Part shown: positions 35,793 through 43,328 of the stretch, one piece after another
How the letters are laid out: each line of letters starts with the position of its first letter
How positions within the stretch are numbered: the stretch's first letter is position 1
Origin: Micromonospora echinospora
GTDB lineage: Bacteria; Actinomycetota; Actinomycetes; Mycobacteriales; Micromonosporaceae
Direction of reading: 5' to 3'
DNA length: 64,000 nt
Assembly (NCBI RefSeq): GCF_900091495.1
Contig: NZ_LT607413.1
Location: forward strand, 5,409,001 to 5,473,000
Notes under the pieces: generated by a model
Told to the model about the DNA's origin: nothing
Databases searched by the model: none
Seen by the model: only the letters and a program-made list of their open reading frames with translations
Program-made: the position numbers and the translations under genes

Positions 35793-36153
35793 CGCCACCT
35801 CCTCGCCGTCGCGCCCCGGACGGGGGTGGTGGCGGAAACAGCCGGCGGATCACCGCGAAGATCCGGGGGCTGCCCTCCACGGTCGCCTCGCCGCGCAGGA
35901 CGGTCGTCAGGAAGTACGCCTCCCCGCTGGCGATCCGGTCGAAGACCGCCCGGTCCGCCCGGACGACGGCGTCCCCTCCGGTGGGCTCCTCGGCGACGGT
36001 GACGTCGCCGTCGCCGATGGAGACCAGCCAGTGGTCGACCTGCCCGGCCCGGCTGACGTCGAAACGGACACTGCCCGCGCCGATCGCCTTCAGCCGGGGA
36101 TCGTGCCCCCGCCGGGCCAGGCTGTGGAAGAAATCCCGGGTGGCGTCAGCCAT
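35785..36153 (-). CDS. SCP2 (sterol carrier-like) domain protein
   Basis: 122 residues with GAGGAGG before ATG 36153. Its pattern (VRFDVSRAGQVDHWLVSIGDGDVTV, AVVRADRAVFDRIASGEAYF, then LRGEATVEG) fits a small SCP2 lipid-binding domain, which binds a hydrophobic ligand in a beta-sheet cavity. The C-terminus is a Pro/Arg/Gly tail. As the first gene of the operon with the debranching-type enzyme, it may be a small-molecule carrier for that pathway. This is inferred from position only. Confidence 0.8.
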   Translation of the reverse strand: MADATRDFFHSLARRGHDPRLKAIGAGSVRFDVSRAGQVDHWLVSIGDGDVTVAEEPTGGDAVVRADRAVFDRIASGEAYFLTTVLRGEATVEGSPRIFAVIRRLFPPPPPSGARRRGGGDA

Positions 36154-36323
36154 GGCGAACCCTCCTCAGGGCCACTCTGCGCTCCGACGAGACGTCTCCG
36201 CCTCACCCGGAGGGGGTGAACTTCCCCTCGCCGGGCCGGATCCTCTACCCGCAGGTCACACCCGGTCTGCTGCCCACCGGACACCGTCACGCGGGGTAGT
36301 CGACGGCACTAGCCTGACATCTG

Positions 36324-37088
36324 ATGGATCCCATCCAGGCCACGCTGCTCCTCGCCGCCGGTCTCCTCACGGGGGCTCTCAACGCGTTGGCCGGTGGGGG
36401 GTCCCTGATCGCCTTCTCGGCGCTGATCGGGGTGGGGATACCGCCGCTCACCGCCAAGATGACCAACACGGTCGCCGTGTTCCCCGGGAACGTGGCGAGC
36501 GTCGCGGGTGGCTACCGGGACCTGCCGGCCCGGCGGGAGGCCGTCCGTATCCTGCCGGCGGCGCTGCTCGGTGGCGTCCTCGGATCGGTGCTGCTCCTGC
36601 TGACACCCACCGGTGTCTTCGAGCTGATCGTGCCGTTCCTCGTCCTCGCCGCCTCGGCCGTCCTCGCGCTGCGGAGCCGGCTGGCGGGGTGGGTCGCCCG
36701 TACCGCCGGCCACCGCCGACGGCATCCGGCGGCCCGGCAGGCGCTCGTCGCCGTGGGCGGGGTGTACGGCGGTTACGTCGGTGCCAGCTTCGGCATCGTC
36801 CTGCTCGCGAGCCTGGCGTTCCTCCAGGACGAGGCGCTCGCCCGGACCGTCGCGGTCAAGAACCTGCTCCTGGCCGCCGTGTCCTTCACGGCGGTGGTGC
36901 TCTTCGTCGTTCTCGGGCACGTCGAGTGGTCGGCGGTGGCGTTGCTGGTGCCGGCCACGATCGTGGGCGGCTACGGCGGTGCGCGGCTCGTCCGGAGGCT
37001 CCCGGAGAAGCTGGCCAGGGTGGTCATCGTCGTGTTCGGGACGTCCTTCGGGTTGGTGCTGCTCTGGCAGAACCTCCGGCAGCCGTGA
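36324..37088 (+). CDS. TSUP family (TauE/SafE) membrane transporter
   Basis: 254 residues with about eight membrane helices. The N-terminal motif LLTGALNALAGGGSLIAFSALI and the mid-protein repeat VAVGGVYGGYVGASFGIVL are the duplicated signature of sulfite/sulfonate exporters (TSUP). The substrate is likely a sulfur oxyanion or an organic acid. There is no Shine-Dalgarno sequence before the ATG at 36324, but a -10-like TAGCCT ends 8 bases before it, so the message may be leaderless. The neighbouring YdcF-like gene is convergent. Confidence 0.9.
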   Translation: MDPIQATLLLAAGLLTGALNALAGGGSLIAFSALIGVGIPPLTAKMTNTVAVFPGNVASVAGGYRDLPARREAVRILPAALLGGVLGSVLLLLTPTGVFELIVPFLVLAASAVLALRSRLAGWVARTAGHRRRHPAARQALVAVGGVYGGYVGASFGIVLLASLAFLQDEALARTVAVKNLLLAAVSFTAVVLFVVLGHVEWSAVALLVPATIVGGYGGARLVRRLPEKLARVVIVVFGTSFGLVLLWQNLRQP

Positions 37089-37098
37089 CCGCCGGCCC

Positions 37099-37827
37099 TC
37101 AGGTGCCGCGCAGCGCGTCCCGGATGTCCGTGTTCTCCGGTGAGCGCACCGCCGGAGGTCTGCGGCGGGCCGCGTCCCACGCCGCCTTGGGGCTGGCGAG
37201 GTAGTCGCGGACCGCCTTGCCGGCGAGGAGGGTGGGCGGGCATCCGGCGCAGCGGGCGGGCACTCCGTCGACGTCGACACCGAGGTGCCGGCACAGTGTC
37301 ACCGCCCGCGACAGGTGGTAGGACTGGGTGACGATCAGCGCCCGGGTCACCCCGTACACCTGACGTGCTCGGGCGCAGGTGTCGTAGGTGTCCAGCCCGA
37401 ACGGGTCGGCCACCACCCGCTGCGGATCCACGCCGAGTCCGGCCAGGTACGACGTCATCACCGTCGGTTCGTCGCCCGACGCGCCGTTGCCGTCGCCGGA
37501 CACGAGGACGACGCGGGCGCGTCCGGCGCGCACGAGCGCGGCGGCGGTCTGGAGGCGGCCGGCCAGCCGTTCGCCCGGTTGCTGTCGGTCCGGGGCCACC
37601 CCGGTGCCGAGGACGATGACGACGTCCACAGCCGGAGCGGTGGCCTCGGGGTGCAGGTGACCGTGTGCGGCGACCTTCGTCCACGCCCAGGGGGCACTGG
37701 CGAGGAGCAGCGCCGCAACACCGGCGGCGGCCAGGCGGGTGAGTCGTCGACGGCGCCGGGAGCGGCGCGGCGACCGGTCGCTCCCCGTGCCGGCGGGTGC
37801 CGCCCCGGCAGGGTCTTCCGTATCCAC
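37099..37827 (-). CDS. YdcF/SanA-like DUF218 protein
   Basis: About 242 residues from GTG 37827 with GGAGAGGA upstream; the open frame continues upstream into the ATPase leader, where it is unlikely to be coding. One membrane anchor follows a basic patch (RLAAAGVAALLLASAPWAW), and the DUF218 domain outside carries the motifs VVIVLGTGVAP and SGDGNGASGDEPTVM. E. coli SanA/YdcF relatives act in envelope barrier function, mechanism unknown. It is divergent from the ATPase gene at 38021 across about 190 bases holding a Zur-like site, so it might share that control. Confidence 0.85.
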   Translation of the reverse strand: MDTEDPAGAAPAGTGSDRSPRRSRRRRRLTRLAAAGVAALLLASAPWAWTKVAAHGHLHPEATAPAVDVVIVLGTGVAPDRQQPGERLAGRLQTAAALVRAGRARVVLVSGDGNGASGDEPTVMTSYLAGLGVDPQRVVADPFGLDTYDTCARARQVYGVTRALIVTQSYHLSRAVTLCRHLGVDVDGVPARCAGCPPTLLAGKAVRDYLASPKAAWDAARRRPPAVRSPENTDIRDALRGT

Positions 37828-37904
37828 CCCGACTGTCCTCTCCGGTCGACGACCGGCCCATCGTAGGCGGGGCCCGTCCTTCCCGGGGGACACCGACCAT
37901 CTAA

Positions 37905-37919
37905 TGAAATTGGTTAGCA
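37905..37919. promoter_or_regulatory. Zur/Fur-like site upstream of the ATPase gene
   Basis: TGAAATTGGTTAGCA matches 11 of 15 positions of the actinomycete Zur box TGAAAATGATTTTCA. It lies in the divergent region between the YdcF-like and CooC-like genes, inside the A+T-rich island that starts at 37901. On its own it is weak; neighbouring sites add weight. Confidence 0.35.
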
Positions 37920-38020
37920 TTGCCATGAAGTCGTCGCCGGGTGGTGGCGGGTGGGCGCGCTCTGGGCCGCGCCGCCCGGCGCGTCGTCCTTGTGGCCCGG
38001 GTGGCGCGTCGCCTACCGTA

Positions 38021-38965
38021 ATGAAAATGAGAATCGCTTTTACTGGGAAGGGCGGGAGCGGAAAGAGCACCCTCGCCGCCCTCTTCGTGGGATACCTGCG
38101 CGCGGCCGGGCACCGGGTGCTCGCCGTCGACGCGGACGTGAACGTGCACCTCGCGCCCCTGCTCGGGGTCGAGGCCGGCCCGGAGGGCGCGCTGTCCCAC
38201 CCGGACAACGCCCGGCGGGTGCGGCGTCACCTGCTCGGCAGCAACCCGAGGGTGGCCGGCGTCGAGCACTTCGTGCCGACCACTCCACCCGGCCCCGGCT
38301 CGCGGCTGGTCACCCTGGACGCCGACGACCCGGTCCTGGTCCGCCACGCGGCAGCGCTCGATCCGCGTACGCACGTGCTGCACGTCGGCACGTACGAACC
38401 CGACGACATCGGCGCGGGCTGCTACCACGGGCACCTGGCGGTCCTGGAGAACCTCCTGTCCCACCTGCGGCTCGACGCCGGCGACTGGGTGGTCTGCGAC
38501 ATGGTCGCCGGAACGGACGCCTTCGCCAACTCGCTGCACGCCCAGTTCGACGTGATCGTGGTGGTCGCCGAGCCGACCCCGGAGTCCGTCTCGGTCGCCC
38601 GGCGCTACCGGGAGCTGGCGGCGGCGGCCGGGGTGGCGGACCTGTTGGCCGTGGTGGGCAACAAGGTGGTCGACGAGGTCGATCGCGACTACCTGGCCCG
38701 GGAACTCGGTGTCACCCCGCTGGCGGCGCTCTCCGTCCAGGTCGGCCTGCGCCGGGCTCGGCAGGCCGGCGCGTGCCCGAGCCTGGGGGACCTCGACGAC
38801 GTCACCCCGCTGGCGCGCGTTGCCGAGCGTGCCCGGGCCCGTCCGATGGCTCCGGAGCGGCGGGAGGCCATGCTGCGCGCCCTGCACCTGCGTCTCGCCG
38901 GTCAGAACTGGGTCCGCAGCGCCCATGGCGACGTCACCACCCAGCTCGGCCCGGTGCCGGCGTGA
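38021..38965 (+). CDS. CooC-like P-loop ATPase (MinD/ParA/NifH superfamily)
   Basis: 314 residues from ATG 38021 (second ATG two codons later also possible). The N-terminal deviant Walker A GKGGSGKST (Lys10, Lys15) and switch VLAVDADVNVHLAPLLG identify the SIMIBI class, closest to CooC/HypB-type metal-insertion ATPases. The motif GAGCYHGHLAVLENLL sits where CooC has its Cys-x-Cys metal site; here the second ligand is replaced by His-containing residues, so a different metal is plausible. A Zur-like site overlaps the start codon. It lies about 170 bases before the metallophore-type operon on the same strand and is probably co-regulated with it. Confidence 0.88.
   Translation: MKMRIAFTGKGGSGKSTLAALFVGYLRAAGHRVLAVDADVNVHLAPLLGVEAGPEGALSHPDNARRVRRHLLGSNPRVAGVEHFVPTTPPGPGSRLVTLDADDPVLVRHAAALDPRTHVLHVGTYEPDDIGAGCYHGHLAVLENLLSHLRLDAGDWVVCDMVAGTDAFANSLHAQFDVIVVVAEPTPESVSVARRYRELAAAAGVADLLAVVGNKVVDEVDRDYLARELGVTPLAALSVQVGLRRARQAGACPSLGDLDDVTPLARVAERARARPMAPERREAMLRALHLRLAGQNWVRSAHGDVTTQLGPVPA
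38022..38036. promoter_or_regulatory. Zur-like half-box overlapping the ATPase start codon
   Basis: TGAAAATGAGAATCG matches the left nine bases of the actinomycete Zur box TGAAAATGATTTTCA exactly and two of the right six. It overlaps the first codons of the ATPase gene, where binding would block transcription or initiation. Coding constraint could also explain it. Confidence 0.35.
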
Positions 38966-39088
38966 CCCTTCCGCGTGCCCGGGGCCGCCGCCGGCGGTGA
39001 GCGCCACGGTGGGCGGGCGGGGCACCCGGTTCCGCGTCTGCCCACCGGAGGGCCGCGTGTCGTTCCCATCGGGACTTCCCCTCGGTGT

Positions 39089-39103
39089 TGATAACGATTA
39101 TCA
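39089..39103. promoter_or_regulatory. Zur/Fur-type operator of the metallophore operon
   Basis: TGATAACGATTATCA is a perfect 6-3-6 palindrome and matches 12 of 15 positions of the actinomycete Zur box; it also resembles a Fur box core (GATAA-n-TTATC). It ends 30 bases before the decarboxylase ATG, in an A+T-rich island that must also contain the promoter. Binding of a metal-loaded Fur-family repressor here would silence the operon when metal is sufficient. Confidence 0.75.
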
Positions 39104-39133
39104 TCTCCGAGTATTGATTGGAGGGATGTGCCG

Positions 39134-40678
39134 ATGGACTCCCCGCTGTACCTGCGTCCGCGGGTCGACGGCCGACTGGAACAGCTGCTGGACCAGCCAC
39201 GCCTGCTGCACGACCTGGTCCGGGCGCTGGGCTCACCGCTCAACGTCGTGCTGCCCGACCAGATCGCCGACAACGTCGAGGCGTTCGGCGCCGTGCACCG
39301 GCGACACCACCTGCGCGGCGAGGTGTTCTTCGCCCACAAGGCCAACCGCTCCTCGGCCCTGCTGCGCCGGCTGGCGGCGACACCCGCCGGCATCGACGTG
39401 GCGAGCCTGGGGGAGTTGCAGCACGCGCTCGGCGCGGGCTTCACCCCCGGGCGGGTGATGGCCACCGGCCCCAAGACCCGCGAGTTCCTGTGGCTCGCCG
39501 CCCGCTGCGGCATCACCGTCAACCTGGACTCCCCCGCCGAACTGGACGACCTCGTCGCCCTCGTCCGCCGGCACGGACTGCCGCCGGTCCGCGTCCTGGC
39601 GCGCCTGTCGGCGTTCGGCTCGGCCGGGGCGACCATCCTGTCCCGACCGAGCCGGTTCGGCACCCCGCTGGCCGAGGCCGACCGGCTGCTGGCCCGCCTC
39701 GCCGAGACGCGCGACGCGGTCGAACTGGTCGGGGTCGCGTACCACCTCGACACCATCGGCGTGGCCGAGAAGGCGGTCGCCCTCCAGGCGTGCCTGACCG
39801 TCCTCGCCGACGCGCACCGGCACGGCCTGCGCCCCCGGATCGTCGACGTCGGCGGCGGCTTCGGCGTGGACTACCTCGCCGACGGCGCGCAGTGGGAGCG
39901 GTGGACCAGCGAGCTGGCCCTGGCCGTGCTCGGCCGTCGCCCGGAGCTGACCTGGGGCGGCCACGGCTACGGCTGGCGGGCCGAGGCGGGCACGCTGCGC
40001 GGCGCCCTGGGCCTCTACCCGGCGCACCGGCCCTCCTCCGGCCACCGCTACCTGGCGGAGCTGCTCGACACCAGCGCCACCGGCCTCGGCGGACGCACCC
40101 TCGCCACGCTGCTCCAGGAACACCTGCACGACCTGTGGGTCGAGCCGGGCCGCGCGCTGGTGGACCAGTGCGGCGTCGTGCTCGCCCGGGTGCTGGAGGT
40201 GCGGCCCACCGCCGCCGGCTGTCACCTCGTCCGGCTCGACCTCAACGCCGGGGACGTCAGCCTGGAGGAACACGGCGTGATGATGGACCCGGTGCTGCTG
40301 CCGGCGGACCCGGTCGCGTCCGGCGACGCCGCGCCGCACGGCCATCCGGTCTACCTGCTGGGCAACCTCTGCCTGGAAGCCGACCTGATCACCCGGCGCA
40401 TGGTCTTCCTGCCCACCCTGCCCCGCACCGGCGACCTGCTCGCCTTCGCCAACACCGCCGGCTACTTCATGGACTTCAGCGCCGACCACGCCCTGCACCA
40501 GCCGGTGGCCCGGATGGTGGCCGCCTGGCAGGACGCCGGCACGTGGCGCTGGTGCCTCGACGAGCAGTACTGGCCCCTCGACACCGGGCGGCGACCGTCC
40601 AGCCACGAGTCGACCCCCACCACCACGGCCGGCCGGTCCATCCCCGGTCCGCGTCGCCAGGAGACCGCAGCCGCATGA
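39134..40678 (+). CDS. PLP-dependent decarboxylase, fold type III (Orn/DAP decarboxylase family)
   Basis: 514 residues from ATG 39134; GGAGGG lies 7 bases upstream (the GTG at 39128 is too close). The Schiff-base lysine is Lys69 in FFAHKANRSS, followed by the phosphate-binding VDVGGGFGVDY, EPGRALVDQCG, and the cysteine region LGNLCLEADLI that completes the dimer active site. This order matches SbnH-like enzymes of siderophore pathways and diaminopimelate decarboxylase, rather than eukaryotic ornithine decarboxylase. It decarboxylates an amino acid or an amino-acid conjugate. It is the first gene of the operon, directly behind the Zur/Fur-type box, and overlaps the next gene by 4 nt. Confidence 0.92.
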   Translation: MDSPLYLRPRVDGRLEQLLDQPRLLHDLVRALGSPLNVVLPDQIADNVEAFGAVHRRHHLRGEVFFAHKANRSSALLRRLAATPAGIDVASLGELQHALGAGFTPGRVMATGPKTREFLWLAARCGITVNLDSPAELDDLVALVRRHGLPPVRVLARLSAFGSAGATILSRPSRFGTPLAEADRLLARLAETRDAVELVGVAYHLDTIGVAEKAVALQACLTVLADAHRHGLRPRIVDVGGGFGVDYLADGAQWERWTSELALAVLGRRPELTWGGHGYGWRAEAGTLRGALGLYPAHRPSSGHRYLAELLDTSATGLGGRTLATLLQEHLHDLWVEPGRALVDQCGVVLARVLEVRPTAAGCHLVRLDLNAGDVSLEEHGVMMDPVLLPADPVASGDAAPHGHPVYLLGNLCLEADLITRRMVFLPTLPRTGDLLAFANTAGYFMDFSADHALHQPVARMVAAWQDAGTWRWCLDEQYWPLDTGRRPSSHESTPTTTAGRSIPGPRRQETAAA

Positions 40679-42021
40679 GATACGACACCATCACCGACGC
40701 CATCGGCAACACCCCGCTGCTCCGCATCGACCCCGCCGTGCACGGGCTCGCCCACGTCGACCTCTACGCCAAGCTGGAGCTGCTCAACCCGTTCGGATCG
40801 GTCAAGGACCGGGCCGCCTGGACGATGGCCGCGCCCCGGCTGGCCGAGGCCCGCGAGGCCGGCGCCACCGTGGTCGAACTCTCCAGCGGCAACACCGCGA
40901 AGGCCCTGGCGGTGATCGCCGGCATGCACGGGCTGCCGTTCACCAGCATCACCAACCGGATGAAGGTCCCCGAGATCAAGGACCTGCTCCTCCTTCTCGG
41001 CGCCACCATCGAGGAACTGCCCGGGCAGGCCGAGTGCCTCGACCCGACGAACACCGAGGACCCGCTGACCCGGATCCACCGCACGATCAGCGAGTCCGGC
41101 TCGGCGTACCTGCACACCGACCAGTACTACAACCCCCGCAACACCCAGGCACACGTCGAGGGCACCGGGCCGGAGATCGTCAAGGATCTCGACGGGCGCG
41201 TGCCGGACTACTTCGTCGCCTGCGTGGGCACCGCCGGATCGTCCACCGGCGTGGCCCGGGTGCTGCGTGAGCACGACCCGTCGGTCACCGTGGTCGGCCT
41301 GGTCGCCGCCAAGTCCGACTTCATCCCCGGCATCCGCAACATCGACGAGGTCCACGAGGTGGGTCTGTTCGACCCGGACACCTACGACACCATCGAGTCG
41401 GTCTCCGCCGACGAGGCGATCGACGGCCTGCTGACGCTCAACCGCCGCTGCGGGGTGCTGGCCGGGCCGACCGGAGGTGGCGCGTACACCGGGGCGGTGC
41501 GGCACCTGCGGCGGGTCGACGCCGCGCTCGCCGCCGAGGCCGCGGCCGGGCGGGAACCCCGCCGCCGCAGCGCCGTGTTCATCGTCTGCGACCGGGTGGA
41601 GAGCTACCTCAGCTACATCCGCCGCCGCCGGCCGGAACTGCTCCACCAGCCCGCCCTGGTCGGTGCCGTCGCCACGGTCACCGACGCCGAGGCGGACGCG
41701 GCCCGCACCGTGGACGTACCCGCCGCCCGGAGGTGGATCGCCGAGGCGCAGCCGCTCGTGGTCGACCTGCGGGGCACCTTCGCCTACACCGCCGCGCACA
41801 TCGAGGGCTCGGTCAACATCGTCGACGAGCTCCTCGACGAGCTGCTGCGCGGGGGCCTGCCGTTCGACCGGGGCCGGCCGGTCCTGCTGGCCTGCCCGGT
41901 GGGGGAGAAGTCCCGCCGGTACGCGGCCCTGCTGACCCGGATGGGACACACCGACGCCCGCAGCCTCGACGGCGGGGTGGTGGCCTGGCGGGACGCCGAC
42001 GCCCCCCTGGTGCGCGCCTGA
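40675..42021 (+). CDS. Cysteine synthase-like PLP enzyme fused to a rhodanese domain
   Basis: 448 residues; ATG 40675 overlaps the previous stop (ATGA), with AGGAGA 9 bases upstream. Residues 1-320 form a fold II beta-replacing PLP enzyme with Lys44 (NPFGSVKDR) and the CysK-type SSGNTAKAL loop, close to SbnA-like enzymes that make diaminoacids from O-phosphoserine or O-acetylserine. Residues 345-448 are a rhodanese domain with Cys407 in CPVGEKS, which matches the active C-x2-G-x2-S loop. The fusion suggests sulfur (persulfide) handling beside beta-substitution. It is coupled by TGATG to the next gene. No SbnB (dehydrogenase) partner is present in the operon. Confidence 0.93.
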   Translation: MRYDTITDAIGNTPLLRIDPAVHGLAHVDLYAKLELLNPFGSVKDRAAWTMAAPRLAEAREAGATVVELSSGNTAKALAVIAGMHGLPFTSITNRMKVPEIKDLLLLLGATIEELPGQAECLDPTNTEDPLTRIHRTISESGSAYLHTDQYYNPRNTQAHVEGTGPEIVKDLDGRVPDYFVACVGTAGSSTGVARVLREHDPSVTVVGLVAAKSDFIPGIRNIDEVHEVGLFDPDTYDTIESVSADEAIDGLLTLNRRCGVLAGPTGGGAYTGAVRHLRRVDAALAAEAAAGREPRRRSAVFIVCDRVESYLSYIRRRRPELLHQPALVGAVATVTDAEADAARTVDVPAARRWIAEAQPLVVDLRGTFAYTAAHIEGSVNIVDELLDELLRGGLPFDRGRPVLLACPVGEKSRRYAALLTRMGHTDARSLDGGVVAWRDADAPLVRA

Positions 42022-43319
42022 TGGCCGCCCCGACGACCACTCCGAGCACCTCCGGCGCGCCGGCGGGGGGCACCGGTGCCGCCCCGGCGACGCTGCCCGG
42101 CGGGCACCCGGACCGGGTGCTCGCCGAACTGGCCGACTGGCAGCGCGCCGTCCGCGCCCAGTTCCCCATCCTGACCGGCACCGACGAGGCGTACCTGGAC
42201 AGCGCCGCCACCGCCCAGAAGCCGCAGGTGGTGCTCGACGCCGTGCAGCGCTACCTGACCGGCGAGAACGCCAACGCCGGGCGCGGCACCTACCGGTGGG
42301 CCAACCGGACCACCGCGCTGCTGCACCGGTGCCGGGAGCGGGTCGGCGACCTGATCGACGACCCCGACCCGGAACGGTCCGGCGTGCACCTGGTCGGCGG
42401 CACCACCGAGGCGCTGCGCCGGGTGGCCCTGGACTGGCTCGTCGACACCCTGGCCGACGGCGACGAGATCGTCGTGCCGGCCGCCGACCACCTGGCCAAC
42501 GTGATCCCCTGGCAGGAGGCACGGGACGCGGCGGCCCGCCGTGGCGTCACCGTACGCCTGGTGGAGATGCCGTACGAACCCTCCGGCGACTACGACGTCG
42601 CCGCGCTCGCCCCGCTGGTCGGGGAACGGACCCGCCTGGTCGCGGTCACCCACGTCCACCACGTCTACGGGGTGGACATGAACGTGCACCGGATCCGCCG
42701 GCTCGTCGGCGACGACGTGGTGATCTGCCTGGACGCCGCGCAGAGCGTCGGACACCTGCCGGTCTCGGTGACCGACCTGGACGTCGACTTCCTGGCGTTC
42801 TCCGGGCACAAGGCGATGGCGCTGCCCGGCATCGGGGTGCTCTGGGCCCGCAACCGCCGTGGTCCCCGCTACGAGCACCGGGGCTGGCCGGGCAGCCCGC
42901 ACACCGTCGGCGCGGTGAGCCTGGCGGCGGCCGTGGACTGGTTCGAGGCGACCGACGTGGCGCGGATCGCCCGCTGGACGGTGGCCCTCGGCGCCCGGCT
43001 GACCGACGGGCTGAGCCGGCTGCGCGACGTCCGTGTCCTCGGCTGCCAGGACAGCCTGACCCTGGACTCGACCGTGCAGCGCCGGCACGGCCCGGTGACC
43101 TTCCGACACCCGGGGATCAGCGCCGCCGACCTCGGGTTCGTGCTGGCCGACCACGGGCTGATGGTGCGTGCCAACGCCCACTGCCAGGGCCCGGCGGGGG
43201 AACGGGAGAACTCGGTACGGGTCAGCCTGCACGCCTACAACACCGTCGAGGAGGTGGACCGGCTCCTCGACGTGCTGGCCCGCCTCGACACCGCCCTGAC
43301 CACCCCGTCCCACCACTGA
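42021..43319 (+). CDS. SufS-like class V PLP enzyme (cysteine desulfurase/aminotransferase)
   Basis: 432 residues from the ATG that overlaps the preceding stop (TGATG). It has the SufS-like core AYLDSAATAQKPQVVLDA, PLP lysine Lys264 (SGHKAM) and a C-terminal cysteine, Cys388 (RANAHCQGP), at the position of the desulfurase catalytic Cys, followed by SVRVSLHAYNT. Two His residues in VTHVHHVYG contact PLP as in SufS. If it is a true desulfurase it could load the rhodanese domain of the previous protein with persulfide sulfur; an aminotransferase or lyase role is the alternative. Homologous PLP enzymes occur in some NRPS-independent pathways. Confidence 0.9.
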   Translation: MAAPTTTPSTSGAPAGGTGAAPATLPGGHPDRVLAELADWQRAVRAQFPILTGTDEAYLDSAATAQKPQVVLDAVQRYLTGENANAGRGTYRWANRTTALLHRCRERVGDLIDDPDPERSGVHLVGGTTEALRRVALDWLVDTLADGDEIVVPAADHLANVIPWQEARDAAARRGVTVRLVEMPYEPSGDYDVAALAPLVGERTRLVAVTHVHHVYGVDMNVHRIRRLVGDDVVICLDAAQSVGHLPVSVTDLDVDFLAFSGHKAMALPGIGVLWARNRRGPRYEHRGWPGSPHTVGAVSLAAAVDWFEATDVARIARWTVALGARLTDGLSRLRDVRVLGCQDSLTLDSTVQRRHGPVTFRHPGISAADLGFVLADHGLMVRANAHCQGPAGERENSVRVSLHAYNTVEEVDRLLDVLARLDTALTTPSHH

Positions 43320-43328
43320 GGAGCACCA

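Noticed and set aside
37911..37929. IdeR/DmdR iron box in TGGTTAGCATTGCC
   Set aside because: Only about 10 of 19 positions match the IdeR consensus; the Zur-like reading of the same region fits better.
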